Source: Methylocystis silviterrae
Lineage (GTDB): Bacteria > Pseudomonadota > Alphaproteobacteria > Rhizobiales > Beijerinckiaceae
Assembly: GCF_013350005.1 (NCBI RefSeq)
Contig: NZ_JABVWW010000009.1
Location: 1 to 64,000, forward strand
Length of the DNA stretch: 64,000 bases
Reading direction: 5' to 3'
Below are positions 42,342 to 51,748 of the stretch, one piece after another; position 1 is the stretch's first letter; every line of letters begins with the position of its first letter. The notes under the pieces are model-generated. The model was given only the letters and a program-made list of their open reading frames with translations. It had not been told where the DNA came from and made no database searches. A program made the position numbers and the translations under genes.

Positions 42342-42800
42342 GTGACATCAGATATAGACCAGCCGAATACGACCGAGCTCGCCGCCGAAATCGTGGCGGC
42401 CTTCGTCTCTCGCAATTCGCTTCCCGTATCGGAGCTTCCCGCTCTGATTTTGTCCGTGGATGCGACGTTGCGCCGCCTCGCGACGGGCGTTCCGGCGACG
42501 CCGGCTTTGCCAGCCGAGCAACCCACGCCCGCCGTCTCCATCCGCAAGTCGGTTACGGCGGACCATCTGATCTGTCTGGATGACGGCAAGCGGTTCAAAT
42601 CGCTCAAGCGGCATCTCGCGACGCTGGGGATGACGCCGGAGGAGTATCGCGCCAAGTGGGGCTTGCCCGCCGACTATCCCATGGTCGCGGCGAACTATGC
42701 GGCGCGGCGCTCTGACTTGGCGAAGAGCATGGGGCTTGGTCAATCGCGCGACAAGGCTGCCCCGGCGAAGCGCGGGCGCAAGCCGAAGGCGAGCGCTTGA
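42342..42800 (+). CDS. MucR/Ros-family transcriptional regulator
   Basis: 152 residues from a GTG at 42342 with GAGGAA eight bases upstream. The Ros/MucR core is clear: [39 protein letters not shown], then [22 protein letters not shown]. In Ros proteins a Cys2His2 zinc site is formed near this block; here Cys (LICLDDGK), His in RHL and related residues are partly retained, as in many MucR variants. The tail is Lys/Arg-rich. Such proteins silence or tune many genes in rhizobia, including exopolysaccharide and motility genes. It is a single gene, and its targets are unknown. Confidence 0.87.
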   Translation: MTSDIDQPNTTELAAEIVAAFVSRNSLPVSELPALILSVDATLRRLATGVPATPALPAEQPTPAVSIRKSVTADHLICLDDGKRFKSLKRHLATLGMTPEEYRAKWGLPADYPMVAANYAARRSDLAKSMGLGQSRDKAAPAKRGRKPKASA

Positions 42801-42877
42801 GTTAGTGGAGCGGGTGGTGATCTGAGACGCATTCCCCGTCCTAAACGCTCCTAATCGACCTTATGTCCCGTTGTCTC

Positions 42878-43093
42878 CTATGAAACCGCTTCTTCCGTGC
42901 AGCGGCATTCAGCGCATGGGTCTTTGCACCATGCGTCGCGAATCAGCCTTTTGGCTGCTTTGATCGCGAGGGCAGGGTCACTTCGATGTAAATCGAGTTT
43001 GATATGGACCCGTAGGAAATCGGCCCAGCGAAATTCGGCGAAAGGCGCATGATCCTTCGGGCATCCGCAGTCCCGGCGCAGGCGGGCGATCAT
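42878..43093 (-). CDS. Possible small Cys-rich protein
   Basis: A 71-codon minus-strand frame with five Cys: CGCPKD near the N-terminus and WCKDPCAECRCTEE near the end. The spacing could bind a metal or form disulfides. No strong ribosome-binding site precedes the ATG at 43093 and no family is recognised. It overlaps nothing else convincing in the 350-base gap between the MucR-like gene and the chimera. Confidence 0.35.
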   Translation of the reverse strand: MIARLRRDCGCPKDHAPFAEFRWADFLRVHIKLDLHRSDPALAIKAAKRLIRDAWCKDPCAECRCTEEAVS

Positions 43094-43147
43094 CCGCCGT
43101 CGGCGTTCCGCTGGCTTCAGCGTAACTTTCTTGGGGGACGCTTTGCT

Positions 43148-43720
43148 ATGACGGGGCTTCTGACGCCCGTTTTTGAGCTTGTCTCATGGACCTTCACATT
43201 GCTGTTCTGGTTGGGAGGATCGCGCTATTTGAGCATCCGAAATCGGGATGTGAGAATCTCGGATATTGCGTTAGGCCAGCCGGCATGGCCTCGTCGTCTG
43301 ACTCAGATTGATCGCGCCTATCACAACCAGTTTGAGCTTCCCCTCCTATTTTATGCGCTCGTGTGCCTCGTCATCGTAACCGGCGCGCAACCCGCGGGCT
43401 TCTTGACGCCGCTGCGGCGTCCAGGAGGGGCAATCGACACAGGCCGGAAGCCGCCAAGGCGGGACGATCTTGTGCCGGTCGATGGCGAACTCGGCAGCGC
43501 CGGAGGCGAGGCGCCGGGGAAGGGCGGGCGGAACCTAGATCACTTCTGTTTCCGTGTTGAACCCTTTGATGAGCCTGGCATCCGCAGACATCTTGACGCC
43601 AACGGCATCGAAGCCGGCCCGACCCGCTTCCGTTACGGCGCCGAAGGCGACGGACCCTCTATCTATGTCACGGACCCCGAGCGAAATGTTGTCGAACTCA
43701 AGGGTCCCCAAGGACGCTAA
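43148..43720 (+). pseudogene. Chimera of a truncated MAPEG protein and a glyoxalase-fold (VOC) tail
   Basis: The frame opens with about 80 residues of a MAPEG-family membrane protein (signature RAYHNQFELPLLFYALVCL, preceded by two hydrophobic stretches). It then passes through a Gly/Pro/Arg-rich join into the C-terminal half of a vicinal-oxygen-chelate enzyme (NLDHFCFRVEPFDEPGI, PSIYVTDPERNVVELKGP, with its Glu metal ligand). Neither half is complete: MAPEG lacks its last helices and the VOC domain lacks the first beta-alpha unit. A deletion that fused two neighbours in frame explains it best. The combined frame is open, so a protein might still be made, but function is doubtful. Confidence 0.7.
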
Positions 43721-43723
43721 CTG

Positions 43724-43990
43724 TTCGGGGACACATCGACGAGCACGGGGCGGCTTATGATTGCTGTGCTTGGCGGGCCGGCGGAGGTCGAGCGTGATTT
43801 AATCCGCACGCGTACCGGCGAAGGACGTGCCCGCGCTAAATTGCGCGGTCAGCATATGGGGCGACCGTCGAAAATGACGGCGGCGCTGAAGCAGAAAGCG
43901 CGGCGCCGAGGGAAAGATCGCGAATCCGTCGCCGATCTTGCGCGCTCCTATGGCGAAAGCCCCACTGCGATCTACCGAACAACGGCCTAA
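43724..43990 (+). pseudogene. C-terminal fragment of a serine recombinase (resolvase/invertase)
   Basis: The frame begins without a start in GDTSTSTGRLMIAVLGG and continues ERDLIRTRTGEGRARAKLRG, MGRPSKM and a Hin-like helix-turn-helix (SVADLARSYGESPTAIYR). This is the E-helix and DNA-binding domain of a small serine recombinase. The catalytic N-terminal 90-100 residues, including the nucleophilic Ser, are missing. It begins right after the stop of the MAPEG/VOC chimera, so it is probably the scar of a transposon or resolvase insertion that produced the fusion. Translation could start at the internal ATG at 43757. Confidence 0.75.
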
Positions 43991-44093
43991 GGCGAGGTGG
44001 CTCGACGGAAATCGGATAGCGCGACAGTCATCTGGCGTATGAGTTTGGGCTTCGAATTATTTTAGGAAAGGCGAATGGAACAGCGTAAGCGGT

Positions 44094-45032
44094 TCACCCG
44101 CCGTCGACAAAAGATCGAGCTGTCACCGCCGCTCCTACCTCGAGCGGTGTCGGGTCCGACCAAAAGCGCAACGAAAACTTTTGCGCATCGACACGGTAGG
44201 GGCGATCCCAAAGAAACCGCATCTCAGTCATTTCCCGCAATAGAGGGAAGCCCAGCCCAAGGACCGGAAGGGATGCGAGCGGCAAGGCAAAAATACGTGG
44301 TGCACGCTCGAGCGCCTGGGCGCCAAGAGTTAGAATTTCACGCGGCGTGCGCGTGGGCGCGCAGGGGAGGTGCCAAGCGTGGCCGTAAGCGTCGTCCGGC
44401 GCGTCGAGCAGTGTGACGACCCCACGCGCGACGTCGGGAACATAAGCAAAATCATGCTGCGCATCTGGCGGCGACAGCAACAAGGCGCGCTTGCTTTTGG
44501 CGATTGCGCCGAAGGCGTTCGCGCCCAAATGAGATAAGGTGACGCCGGGTCCATAAAAATCTGAGGTGCGTAGAGCCGTCGCCCGGATTCGTCCAGCTTC
44601 CGCCGCCGCCATCCAGATACGGGTCGCCTCGACGCGAACGGCCGGCTTCACGCCAAAAGGAACAAGGGGCATGTCCTCCCGCAAGGGCGCGTTTTGCGGA
44701 CCATACATGTAAAGATTATCGACAAACACCATGCGGGCGCGCGTCGCCTCGCAGGCGCTAACAAAATTCATCATTGCGCGTGGCCAGGCGACGCGCCAGA
44801 CGTCGCCTGCATAGGGAAATCCGACCGCTACCACGATTTGCTGCGCACACTCAGTTGTCCGACGGACAGCCTCAGCGTCCAGGACGTCGCAAGCGATGAA
44901 ACGCGCGCCTTGAGGTAAATCCTTTGGCGTGTGGCGTTGCGCGACGCGAACGGAGACGCCTTGCGCGAGAAGCCGCCGCGTCGTCTCCCGTCCGACCGGG
45001 CCGAAGCCGAAGACCGTAACATCAGTGCTCAT
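44094..45032 (-). CDS. NAD(P)-dependent epimerase/dehydratase-like SDR
   Basis: 312 residues of the extended/atypical SDR type. The Rossmann motif is FGFGPVGRETTRRLL near residue 8. A central VFVDNLYMYGPQ carries a Tyr, but the usual Tyr-x3-Lys pair is not evident (RTSDFYGPG follows), as in atypical SDRs. DFAYVPDVARGVVTLLD is the typical late block. The substrate is unknown. It is transcribed away from a LysR regulator with about 130 bases between, the classic arrangement in which the regulator controls its divergent neighbour. Confidence 0.8.
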   Translation of the reverse strand: MSTDVTVFGFGPVGRETTRRLLAQGVSVRVAQRHTPKDLPQGARFIACDVLDAEAVRRTTECAQQIVVAVGFPYAGDVWRVAWPRAMMNFVSACEATRARMVFVDNLYMYGPQNAPLREDMPLVPFGVKPAVRVEATRIWMAAAEAGRIRATALRTSDFYGPGVTLSHLGANAFGAIAKSKRALLLSPPDAQHDFAYVPDVARGVVTLLDAPDDAYGHAWHLPCAPTRTPREILTLGAQALERAPRIFALPLASLPVLGLGFPLLREMTEMRFLWDRPYRVDAQKFSLRFWSDPTPLEVGAAVTARSFVDGG

Positions 45033-45162
45033 CTGCCTCTGCTTCGAATCTCGTTAAATTTGTGAGCGGCCTCTCCAACCCTCATGCGGGCGAGGCCGCC
45101 TTGTGCGCATGAGCATATCGCGGCGCTTTGTATATAGAAAATGCATTGTTATGATATCGACT

Positions 45163-46119
45163 ATGCATGAAACACATTTATCTGGCGTTGATCTCAATCT
45201 CTTGCCGCCGCTCAACGCCTTGCTGCGGCGGCGCAATGTCACGCGCGCCGCCGAAGACGTCGGGCTGAGCCAGCCGGCTATGAGTCGCGCGCTCGCGCGG
45301 TTGCGGGACCTGCTTGGCGACCCACTCCTCGTTCGCACGCGCGAAGGCTTCGTGTTGACTCCGAAGGCGCAAACGCTGGCGCCGCAGGTCGTCGCTGCGC
45401 TCGATGGTCTAAAGCCGGTATTTGCGCCGACGCCATTCGACCCCGCGAAAGAACGCCGAGTCTTGCGCGTCGCGGCGGCCGACGTTCAGTCGATTTTGCT
45501 CGGACCGCCAATCATGAGCCGTCTGTCGCGTGAGGCGCCGCTGGTCGATCTTCGCTTCGAACCTTATGGCGGCGACGTTCTTAGTCGATTGGAGAGCGGC
45601 GCGCTCGACCTCGCCTTCGCGTTGACGACCACGCCTCTCCCGCCAGGGGTCGTGAGCCAGACGGTCGCCTGCGACGAGCTTGCGCTCATTCTGCGCCGAG
45701 GCCATCGGGCGGCAAAGCGCCGGTGGAAACTCGAGGATTACAGTCGTTTCGATCATGTCGGCGTCGCGCTGCTCGGCGATGGCGCGTCCGAGATCGACGC
45801 CATGCTCGCGGCGTCAGGCGTGTCCCGCCGCATGGCCTTCATCGCCCCCCATTTTACGACCGCGCTCGCCTGCGTCGCGGCGACGGATATGGTGACGACT
45901 CTCTCGGCCACATTTGCGCGCCGCTTCGCGGATCACTTCGGACTTATTTTGCTGAAGCCTCCTTTCCAGAATATCTCACTGCCGATGACCCTTGTTTCCT
46001 CCCAGCTTCGGGCCATGGACCCTTTGGTAAAATGGTTCTGCGCGCTCGTGCGAGACGAGGCGAAGAAAGTTTATGAAGGAGAACTCCCCTCTCGAAAGCG
46101 GCAGAGAACGCTCCGTTAA
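45163..46119 (+). CDS. LysR-family transcriptional regulator
   Basis: About 318 residues from the ATG at 45163; in-frame ATGs at 45103 and 45151 are also possible and none has a good ribosome-binding site. The winged helix-turn-helix is clear (DLNLLPPLNALLRRRNVTRAAEDVGLSQPAMSRALARLRDLLGDPLLVRTREGF, read as segments). The effector domain follows from about residue 90. It resembles NodD/SyrM-like LysRs of the PBP2 group. Divergent from the SDR gene at 44094, which it probably regulates. Confidence 0.87.
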   Translation: MHETHLSGVDLNLLPPLNALLRRRNVTRAAEDVGLSQPAMSRALARLRDLLGDPLLVRTREGFVLTPKAQTLAPQVVAALDGLKPVFAPTPFDPAKERRVLRVAAADVQSILLGPPIMSRLSREAPLVDLRFEPYGGDVLSRLESGALDLAFALTTTPLPPGVVSQTVACDELALILRRGHRAAKRRWKLEDYSRFDHVGVALLGDGASEIDAMLAASGVSRRMAFIAPHFTTALACVAATDMVTTLSATFARRFADHFGLILLKPPFQNISLPMTLVSSQLRAMDPLVKWFCALVRDEAKKVYEGELPSRKRQRTLR

Positions 46120-46408
46120 ACCGCCGGACCAGCTTCGATTCGGTCACGCCAAGTCAACGCCAAGACTGTCACGCCGTTGGCGGACGTCGTCTCCGGTCGC
46201 GTCCAGATCGCGGCACGGGGAGACGATTTCGCTGCGGAGTTCATCTGCGGCGCATTCGCAATGCGCGCGCCGCCGCTCAATCGGCGCTTCCGGCGGCGAG
46301 TGCCTCAAGGAATTTCATGCCGCTCGTCGCGATATCGCGCCGAACACGTCATCATGTCATGGCGCGACAGCGGAGCCCAAGCGCCTGCCTTTCCATTTGA
46401 CGGGCGAT

Positions 46409-46966
46409 TCACTTGAACGGGCTCTCGACGCCTGGCGGCAATGCGACGTGGAAACCCTGGTTGATCGCCGAAAACATCTGATAAAAACCGGACAGGACGA
46501 CGAGTTCGATAAACCCTTCGACGCCAAACACCTTGATGGCTTCGTCCTGAACGTTCTGCGGAATATTTCGCCAGGACAATGTCGACGCCAACACCGCGGC
46601 GACAAGATCATAGGGCGACGAAGCGACGGAGCTTAAGTCTTCGCCTTTCTCCAGGGCGCTGATCAGCGAGGATGGAACGCCTGCCGCTTCGGCGTGCTGA
46701 ACATGATCAGCCCATTCGAAGGCGGCGCCGGTCCGGCGTGCGACGAACAGCACAACGAACTGATAGATCTCGCGGGGCAGATGGCCCTGGAACTTTAAAT
46801 AATAGCCGAGGTCCTCGATCTTTTCGCAAAGCTGCGGATGGTTCATCAGGGCGGCGTAAGGACCGCCGAAGCCTGCGCCTTGCGCCTTCCGCCGTTCGAC
46901 CATGCGGTCATAGCGGGCACGATCCGCCGGCGACAGCGTTGAAGGATCAAAAGGCAACTGAGCCAT
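46409..46966 (-). CDS. Carboxymuconolactone decarboxylase-fold protein
   Basis: 185 residues of the AhpD/CMD helical fold: GPYAALMNHPQLCEKIEDLGYYLKF in two segments, EIYQFVVLFVARRTGAAFEWADHV and VLASTLSWRNIPQNV. The Cys-x-x-Cys of peroxidase-type AhpD is absent; a His follows EWAD as in decarboxylase-like members that take (Y/E)EW..H. The substrate is unknown. AAGGGGAAG precedes the ATG, 15 bases after the stop of the ThDP enzyme, so the two form an operon and may act on the same compound. Confidence 0.8.
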   Translation of the reverse strand: MAQLPFDPSTLSPADRARYDRMVERRKAQGAGFGGPYAALMNHPQLCEKIEDLGYYLKFQGHLPREIYQFVVLFVARRTGAAFEWADHVQHAEAAGVPSSLISALEKGEDLSSVASSPYDLVAAVLASTLSWRNIPQNVQDEAIKVFGVEGFIELVVLSGFYQMFSAINQGFHVALPPGVESPFK

Positions 46967-46981
46967 CGGCGCTTCCCCTTG

Positions 46982-48706
46982 TCACTCGTGGTAGGAATAG
47001 GCGGCAATGGCCTCGGCCCAGTCCTTCACCGGGGTCGTGAAGGCCTTGTCGGCTTTGACGTCGATGAGGCATGGGCCTTCTCCCTGCAACGCTCTCTCGA
47101 ATGCGCCGGCAAGATCGTCCGGAGAGCGCACGGTTTCGGCGCGAGAGCCCAAGGCCCGCGCAAAACCTGCCCAGTCGTGATCCGGCAATCGCGTCATTTC
47201 GTCGGGCGTTGGACCGAGTCCATGCGCGCGCAACCAGACATTGCCGAGCGCGGCATTGTTGATGACGACGTAGATCACCGGCAGCTGGTAGCGCGCCGCG
47301 GTGGCGATTTCCATGCCGCCCATGCGCATGCATCCATCGCCCGTGACGACCGCCACGCGGCGGCGCGGCTGTGCGCATTGCACGCCGATCGCAGCGCCGA
47401 TCGCCCAGCCCATCGGCCCGAGATTTGTGGCGGATACATAGGTTTTGGGTTCGTAAGCTTCCCAGTAATGACCGGCGAAGGCTCGATGGGCGCCGGAATC
47501 CACCACCAGAATGCCGTCGCGCGGGAACGCCTTTCTCAGCTCGCTGACGACGCGCGCCGGATGAATCGGAACCGCGTCGCTCTCGCAGTTTTCCGGGTCC
47601 TGCAGGCGCGGCTGGGAGCGGATCTGCGACATCCAAGCCGCGCGCGCGGAGAGCGTCGGCTCGAGAGCCGCGCGCAATCTGTCGCTCTGGTCGAGCAGAT
47701 AGCGAAGATAGGCGCCGCAGCTGCCAACGATCCCGCCGTCCTGGACATGCGTCCCGATCGCGGAGGGCAGCAAGTTCACGCAGATCGTCCTATTGGGTTT
47801 GACTTGGAGCGCCCAATGCATCGTGTCGCGCTCGTTCAGTCCCGACCCCAAGATGATCAGGAGATCGAGCGAGGGGTCCATCAATGCCGCGCGGGAATGG
47901 TGCGTCCCCGCATAGCCGAAAACGCCGAGCGAAAGCGGATGGTCCTCTGGGAAGACGCCCTTTCCGCGCAGTGTCGTCGCGACGGGAATACGCCAAGTCT
48001 CGGCGAATTCCTTCAACGCATTGGCGGCTTTCGAGTGCTCGACGCCAGCGCCGGCCAGTATGGCGATCTTGACGGGCGGCTTGCCGCCGGCGCCGCCATA
48101 AAAATGCTGCAGCGACGACTCGGCGGCCGCCATCGAGAGCGCGTTGTAATTGATCAAGGCCGGATCAATCGGCGTATGGCTGACGGAAAGCTCTGCGGCC
48201 AGGCAGTCGCCTGGCAAGGAGAGATGTACGGGCGCAGCGGGACGGGTACGAAGCTGTAGCAGGGCGTGCTCAAGCAGATGCGGCATATTCTTCGGATTGT
48301 CGATCGAAGAGGAATAGCGGGTCAGCGGCTTCATGATCGCGACGTCGTCGAGCGTCTGGGGGCTTGCGTCCTGAAATACGCCCAAGCCCTCGAGGACGGT
48401 CGCCACTTCGCCGCTCATCAGAAGTAGCGGCGAGCCGTCGGACTGCGCGGTTGCCACCGCGGTGACCGTATTGGTGAGGCCGGGGCCGCCGATGCAAAGC
48501 GCGGCGCCAAAATTTCCGCTCGCCCGCGCGTAGCCGTCCGCCATATAGGCGGCGCCGCCTTCTTGCGCGGCGACGATCGGCGTCAGCGCTTCCTGTCGTC
48601 CGAAAGCAGGCAGAAAAGGATCGACGAGGCCGCCGGGCACCATGAACACATGGTCGAGTCCTTCGCGCGCCAGCGCTTCGAGGATAAAATCGACCCCTAG
48701 GTGCAT
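46982..48706 (-). CDS. Thiamine-diphosphate enzyme, acetolactate-synthase-like
   Basis: 574 residues with the three ThDP-enzyme domains. The catalytic Glu lies in AAQEGGAAYMADGYAR near residue 50, the central domain has FGYAGTHHSRAAL, and the ThDP/Mg2+ motif is VTGDGCMRMGG followed by VVINN about 25 residues on. No regulatory small subunit gene is adjacent, and it pairs with a CMD-fold protein rather than IlvH/IlvC. It is thus probably a catabolic ALS-like lyase or decarboxylase (glyoxylate carboligase, oxalyl-CoA or benzoylformate types are possible) rather than the biosynthetic enzyme. The exact reaction cannot be read. Confidence 0.82.
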   Translation of the reverse strand: MHLGVDFILEALAREGLDHVFMVPGGLVDPFLPAFGRQEALTPIVAAQEGGAAYMADGYARASGNFGAALCIGGPGLTNTVTAVATAQSDGSPLLLMSGEVATVLEGLGVFQDASPQTLDDVAIMKPLTRYSSSIDNPKNMPHLLEHALLQLRTRPAAPVHLSLPGDCLAAELSVSHTPIDPALINYNALSMAAAESSLQHFYGGAGGKPPVKIAILAGAGVEHSKAANALKEFAETWRIPVATTLRGKGVFPEDHPLSLGVFGYAGTHHSRAALMDPSLDLLIILGSGLNERDTMHWALQVKPNRTICVNLLPSAIGTHVQDGGIVGSCGAYLRYLLDQSDRLRAALEPTLSARAAWMSQIRSQPRLQDPENCESDAVPIHPARVVSELRKAFPRDGILVVDSGAHRAFAGHYWEAYEPKTYVSATNLGPMGWAIGAAIGVQCAQPRRRVAVVTGDGCMRMGGMEIATAARYQLPVIYVVINNAALGNVWLRAHGLGPTPDEMTRLPDHDWAGFARALGSRAETVRSPDDLAGAFERALQGEGPCLIDVKADKAFTTPVKDWAEAIAAYSYHE

Positions 48707-48966
48707 TCCCAGCTCCCATTCACGATTGACGCGCCAGGCGCGTATCGAAAAAGCGCAATTGCCAGCACTTCATATAGTCGAGCGCAAGCTAGAGGATCAA
48801 TGGACGATTTTGACCGCCACAGGCGCAGCGGAAGCAAGCGGCGTCTCGCGGCGCATCGCGAACTCGGCCGTCGTCGCCTGAGTGAATCCGTGCGACCAAG
48901 TTCCTATTTATGCTGTCGGCGCTACTCCAAGGGCCGCGCCGACGCGCTTTTCATATCTTCGGCTAG

Positions 48967-49995
48967 ATGACCAAGGATCTGATCGTTCCCGCCGCGGAGG
49001 GCCTCTACTGCCCTCCTGGAAAATTCCACATCGACCCCTGGCGCCCGGCGGCTCTGGCGGTGATTACGCACGGCCATTCTGATCACGCGCGATGGGGCAG
49101 CGGCGCCTATCTCTGTCACGAGGATTGCGCGCCGATCCTGCGCAGACGACTCGGCGACGTTCGCATCGAGACGCTGCGTTATGGCGAGAGCCGAAACATC
49201 GGCGAGGTGCGGCTCTCGCTGCATCCCGCCGGCCATGTCATCGGCTCGGCGCAGGTGCGCATCGAGCGCGGGGGCGAGGTCTGGGTCGCCTCCGGCGACT
49301 ACAAGCTCGAAGCGGACGGCGTCAGTGCGCCTTTTGAGCCCGTCCAGTGCGATGTCTTCATCACCGAATCGACCTTCGGTCTGCCGATCTATCGCTGGCG
49401 CCCGCAAGCCGAAGTGATGGGCGACATCAATTCATGGTGGGCGGAAAATGCGCGCGCGGGACGCGCCAGCGTCATGCAAGCCTACGGGCTCGGCAAAGCG
49501 CAGCGCCTGCTCAGACATCTTGACGCCAATATCGGCCCGATCGTCTGCCACGGCGCGATCGAACCGCTCAATCAGATTCATCGCGATCTCGGCATCTCGC
49601 TGCCGCCGACGCTCAACGTCGGCGCGCTCGACAAGGCGGGGCTTTCGCGCTGCTTTGCGCTGGCGCCGTCCCACGCCGTGCAAAGCGGGTGGATTCGACG
49701 CTTTGGCGATCATTCAGACGCCTTCGCCAGCGGATGGATGCGGCTGCGCGGCAATCGGCGACGCCGCGGCGTCGATCAAGGCTTCGCGCTTTCCGATCAT
49801 GCCGACTGGCCGGGTCTGTTGCAGGCGATCGCCGGAACCGGCGCAGAGCGTATCCTTGTCACGCATGGAAGCGGGGAGGCGCTTTCGCGCTATCTGCGCG
49901 AAAAAGGATATGACGCGCGGCCGATGGCGACCGAATATGGCGACGAAGAGGGCGAGGCGGAGCCGAACGCCGAGGCCGACACAGACGGCGCATGA
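48967..49995 (+). CDS. Ligase-associated DNA exonuclease (metallo-beta-lactamase fold)
   Basis: 342 residues. The metal-binding motif HGHSDH is at residues 35-40, with later ligands in HPAGHVIGSA, SGDYK and FALSDHADW, and the CPSF/SNM1-type ending. Proteins of this exact shape sit beside a DNA ligase and a DEXH helicase in many bacteria and are named ligase-associated exonuclease; they are thought to process DNA ends for repair. The stop overlaps the ligase start (ATGA at 49992-49995). An acidic tail (EEGEAEPNAEAD) precedes the stop. Confidence 0.88.
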   Translation: MTKDLIVPAAEGLYCPPGKFHIDPWRPAALAVITHGHSDHARWGSGAYLCHEDCAPILRRRLGDVRIETLRYGESRNIGEVRLSLHPAGHVIGSAQVRIERGGEVWVASGDYKLEADGVSAPFEPVQCDVFITESTFGLPIYRWRPQAEVMGDINSWWAENARAGRASVMQAYGLGKAQRLLRHLDANIGPIVCHGAIEPLNQIHRDLGISLPPTLNVGALDKAGLSRCFALAPSHAVQSGWIRRFGDHSDAFASGWMRLRGNRRRRGVDQGFALSDHADWPGLLQAIAGTGAERILVTHGSGEALSRYLREKGYDARPMATEYGDEEGEAEPNAEADTDGA

Positions 49996-51722
49996 AGACC
50001 TTCGCCACGCTCTACCGGCGCATCGACGCCGCGACGTCGACGCAGCACAAGAGACAGGCGCTGATCGACTATCTGCGCCTTGCGGTCGGCGATCCGGAGC
50101 AATATGCCAGCGCCGCCTGGACGGTCTATTTTCTCGCCGGCGGCAAGCCGCGCCAGATGATCTCGACCAAGCTCCTGCGCCAGTTCGCCTTGGAGGCGAC
50201 CGAGCTGCCCGAGTGGCTCCTTGACGAGTGCTATCACAGCGTCGGCGACCTTGCAGAGACTCTGGCGCTTCTGCTGCCGCCGCCGACCCGCGTGGAAGAC
50301 GCGCCGCTCGATCTTTGGATGAACGAACGGCTACTGCCCTTGCGCGAGCGCGATGACGCAGCGCGGCTCGCGGCGCTACGCGACTGGCTCGACGCCATGC
50401 CGTCCGACGACCGCTTGCCATTCTTCAAGCTCGTCACCGGCGAATTGCGCATCGGCGTCTCGAAGCTGCAAATGACCCAAGCGATCGCCCAGGCGACGGA
50501 GCTTGACGCCAAGCTCGTCGCGCAGCGGATGATGGGCTACACGCAGGCAAACCGCACGCCTCAGGCGCAAGATTTTATCGCGCTCGTCGCGCCGGCCGAA
50601 GCGGGCGAAGACGGGCGGCCTCTGCGCGGCCAGCCTTATCCGTTCTTTCTCGCGCACCCGCTTCAGACGCCGCTTTCGGCTTTTCCAGAACTGCTCGGCC
50701 CAGTCGACGACTGGCTCGTTGAATGGAAATTCGATGGTATACGCGCGCAGTTCATCCATCGCGCCGGAGAGTGGTGGCTGTGGTCGCGCGGCGAGGAGCT
50801 TGTCAGCGACAGTTTTCCGGAGCTTGCCGCGCTCGTCGATTTTCTCCCCGACGATATTGTCCTCGACGGCGAGCTTATCGTCGTCGCGCCCCGTTCGGAC
50901 GCGCGTTCCGCTGTGGACGATCTTAGCGACCTGCGCTCCTTTTCCGAACTGCAGCAGCGTCTCGGACGCAAGCTTCTCACGCCCAAAATGCTGCGCGACA
51001 GGCCGGTGGCGCTGATCGCTTATGATCTGCTCGAGAAAGACGGCCACGATCTGCGCGAAAAGCCGCAGCGGGAGCGACGTGCGCTTCTCGAAGAGGTCGT
51101 GTCGCGCGCGCATTCCTGCGCGATGCAGGTCGGCGCCGATTTACCCCTGCGGCTCAGCCCGGCGCTGACGCAACCCGATTGGGAGTCCTTTGCAAGACAG
51201 CGCGAAGAGGCGCGGGCGCGCGGCGCTGAAGGCATGATGCTGAAGGCGATGAACGCGCCTTATGGCGTCGGACGCCAGAAGAGCGGCGCCGATCTCTGGT
51301 GGAAATGGAAACTCGATCCGATGAGCGTCGACGCCGTGCTGATCTACGCTGCGCGGGGCCATGGGCGCCGTTCGGGCGTTTACAGCGACTACACATTCGG
51401 GGTGTGGAGCGGCCCGCCGGAGCAGACGGACCGCACGCTGCTGCCCTTCGCCAAGGCCTATTCCGGGCTTTCGGACGAGGAGATGCGCAAGGTCGACGCG
51501 ATGATCAGAAGGACGACGATCGAGAATTTCGGGCCGGTGCGCAGCGTGCGCCCGACGATGGTTTTCGAACTCGGCTTCGAGGGAATCGGCGCCAGCAACC
51601 GCCACAAAAGCGGCATCGCGGTTCGCTTTCCCCGCATGTTGCGCTGGCGACAGGATAAGCCCGTGGAGGACGCCGACACGATCGAGGCGCTACACGCGCT
51701 ATTGCCCGGCGGCGGCGCATGA
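49992..51722 (+). CDS. ATP-dependent DNA ligase, exonuclease-associated type
   Basis: 576 residues. An N-terminal alpha-helical DNA-binding domain (1-190) is followed by the adenylation domain with Lys246 in EWKFDGIRAQ, LDGELIV, AYDLLEKDG and EGMMLK, then an OB-fold (WKWKLDPMSVDAVLIYAARGHG). It seals nicks using ATP; this group lacks the polymerase and nuclease domains of LigD. It is coupled to the exonuclease. The third usual partner, a ligase-associated DEXH helicase, should follow directly but only a stub remains. Confidence 0.9.
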   Translation: MKTFATLYRRIDAATSTQHKRQALIDYLRLAVGDPEQYASAAWTVYFLAGGKPRQMISTKLLRQFALEATELPEWLLDECYHSVGDLAETLALLLPPPTRVEDAPLDLWMNERLLPLRERDDAARLAALRDWLDAMPSDDRLPFFKLVTGELRIGVSKLQMTQAIAQATELDAKLVAQRMMGYTQANRTPQAQDFIALVAPAEAGEDGRPLRGQPYPFFLAHPLQTPLSAFPELLGPVDDWLVEWKFDGIRAQFIHRAGEWWLWSRGEELVSDSFPELAALVDFLPDDIVLDGELIVVAPRSDARSAVDDLSDLRSFSELQQRLGRKLLTPKMLRDRPVALIAYDLLEKDGHDLREKPQRERRALLEEVVSRAHSCAMQVGADLPLRLSPALTQPDWESFARQREEARARGAEGMMLKAMNAPYGVGRQKSGADLWWKWKLDPMSVDAVLIYAARGHGRRSGVYSDYTFGVWSGPPEQTDRTLLPFAKAYSGLSDEEMRKVDAMIRRTTIENFGPVRSVRPTMVFELGFEGIGASNRHKSGIAVRFPRMLRWRQDKPVEDADTIEALHALLPGGGA

Positions 51723-51748
51723 TCGGACGACGCGCCAAATAGTCCGCC

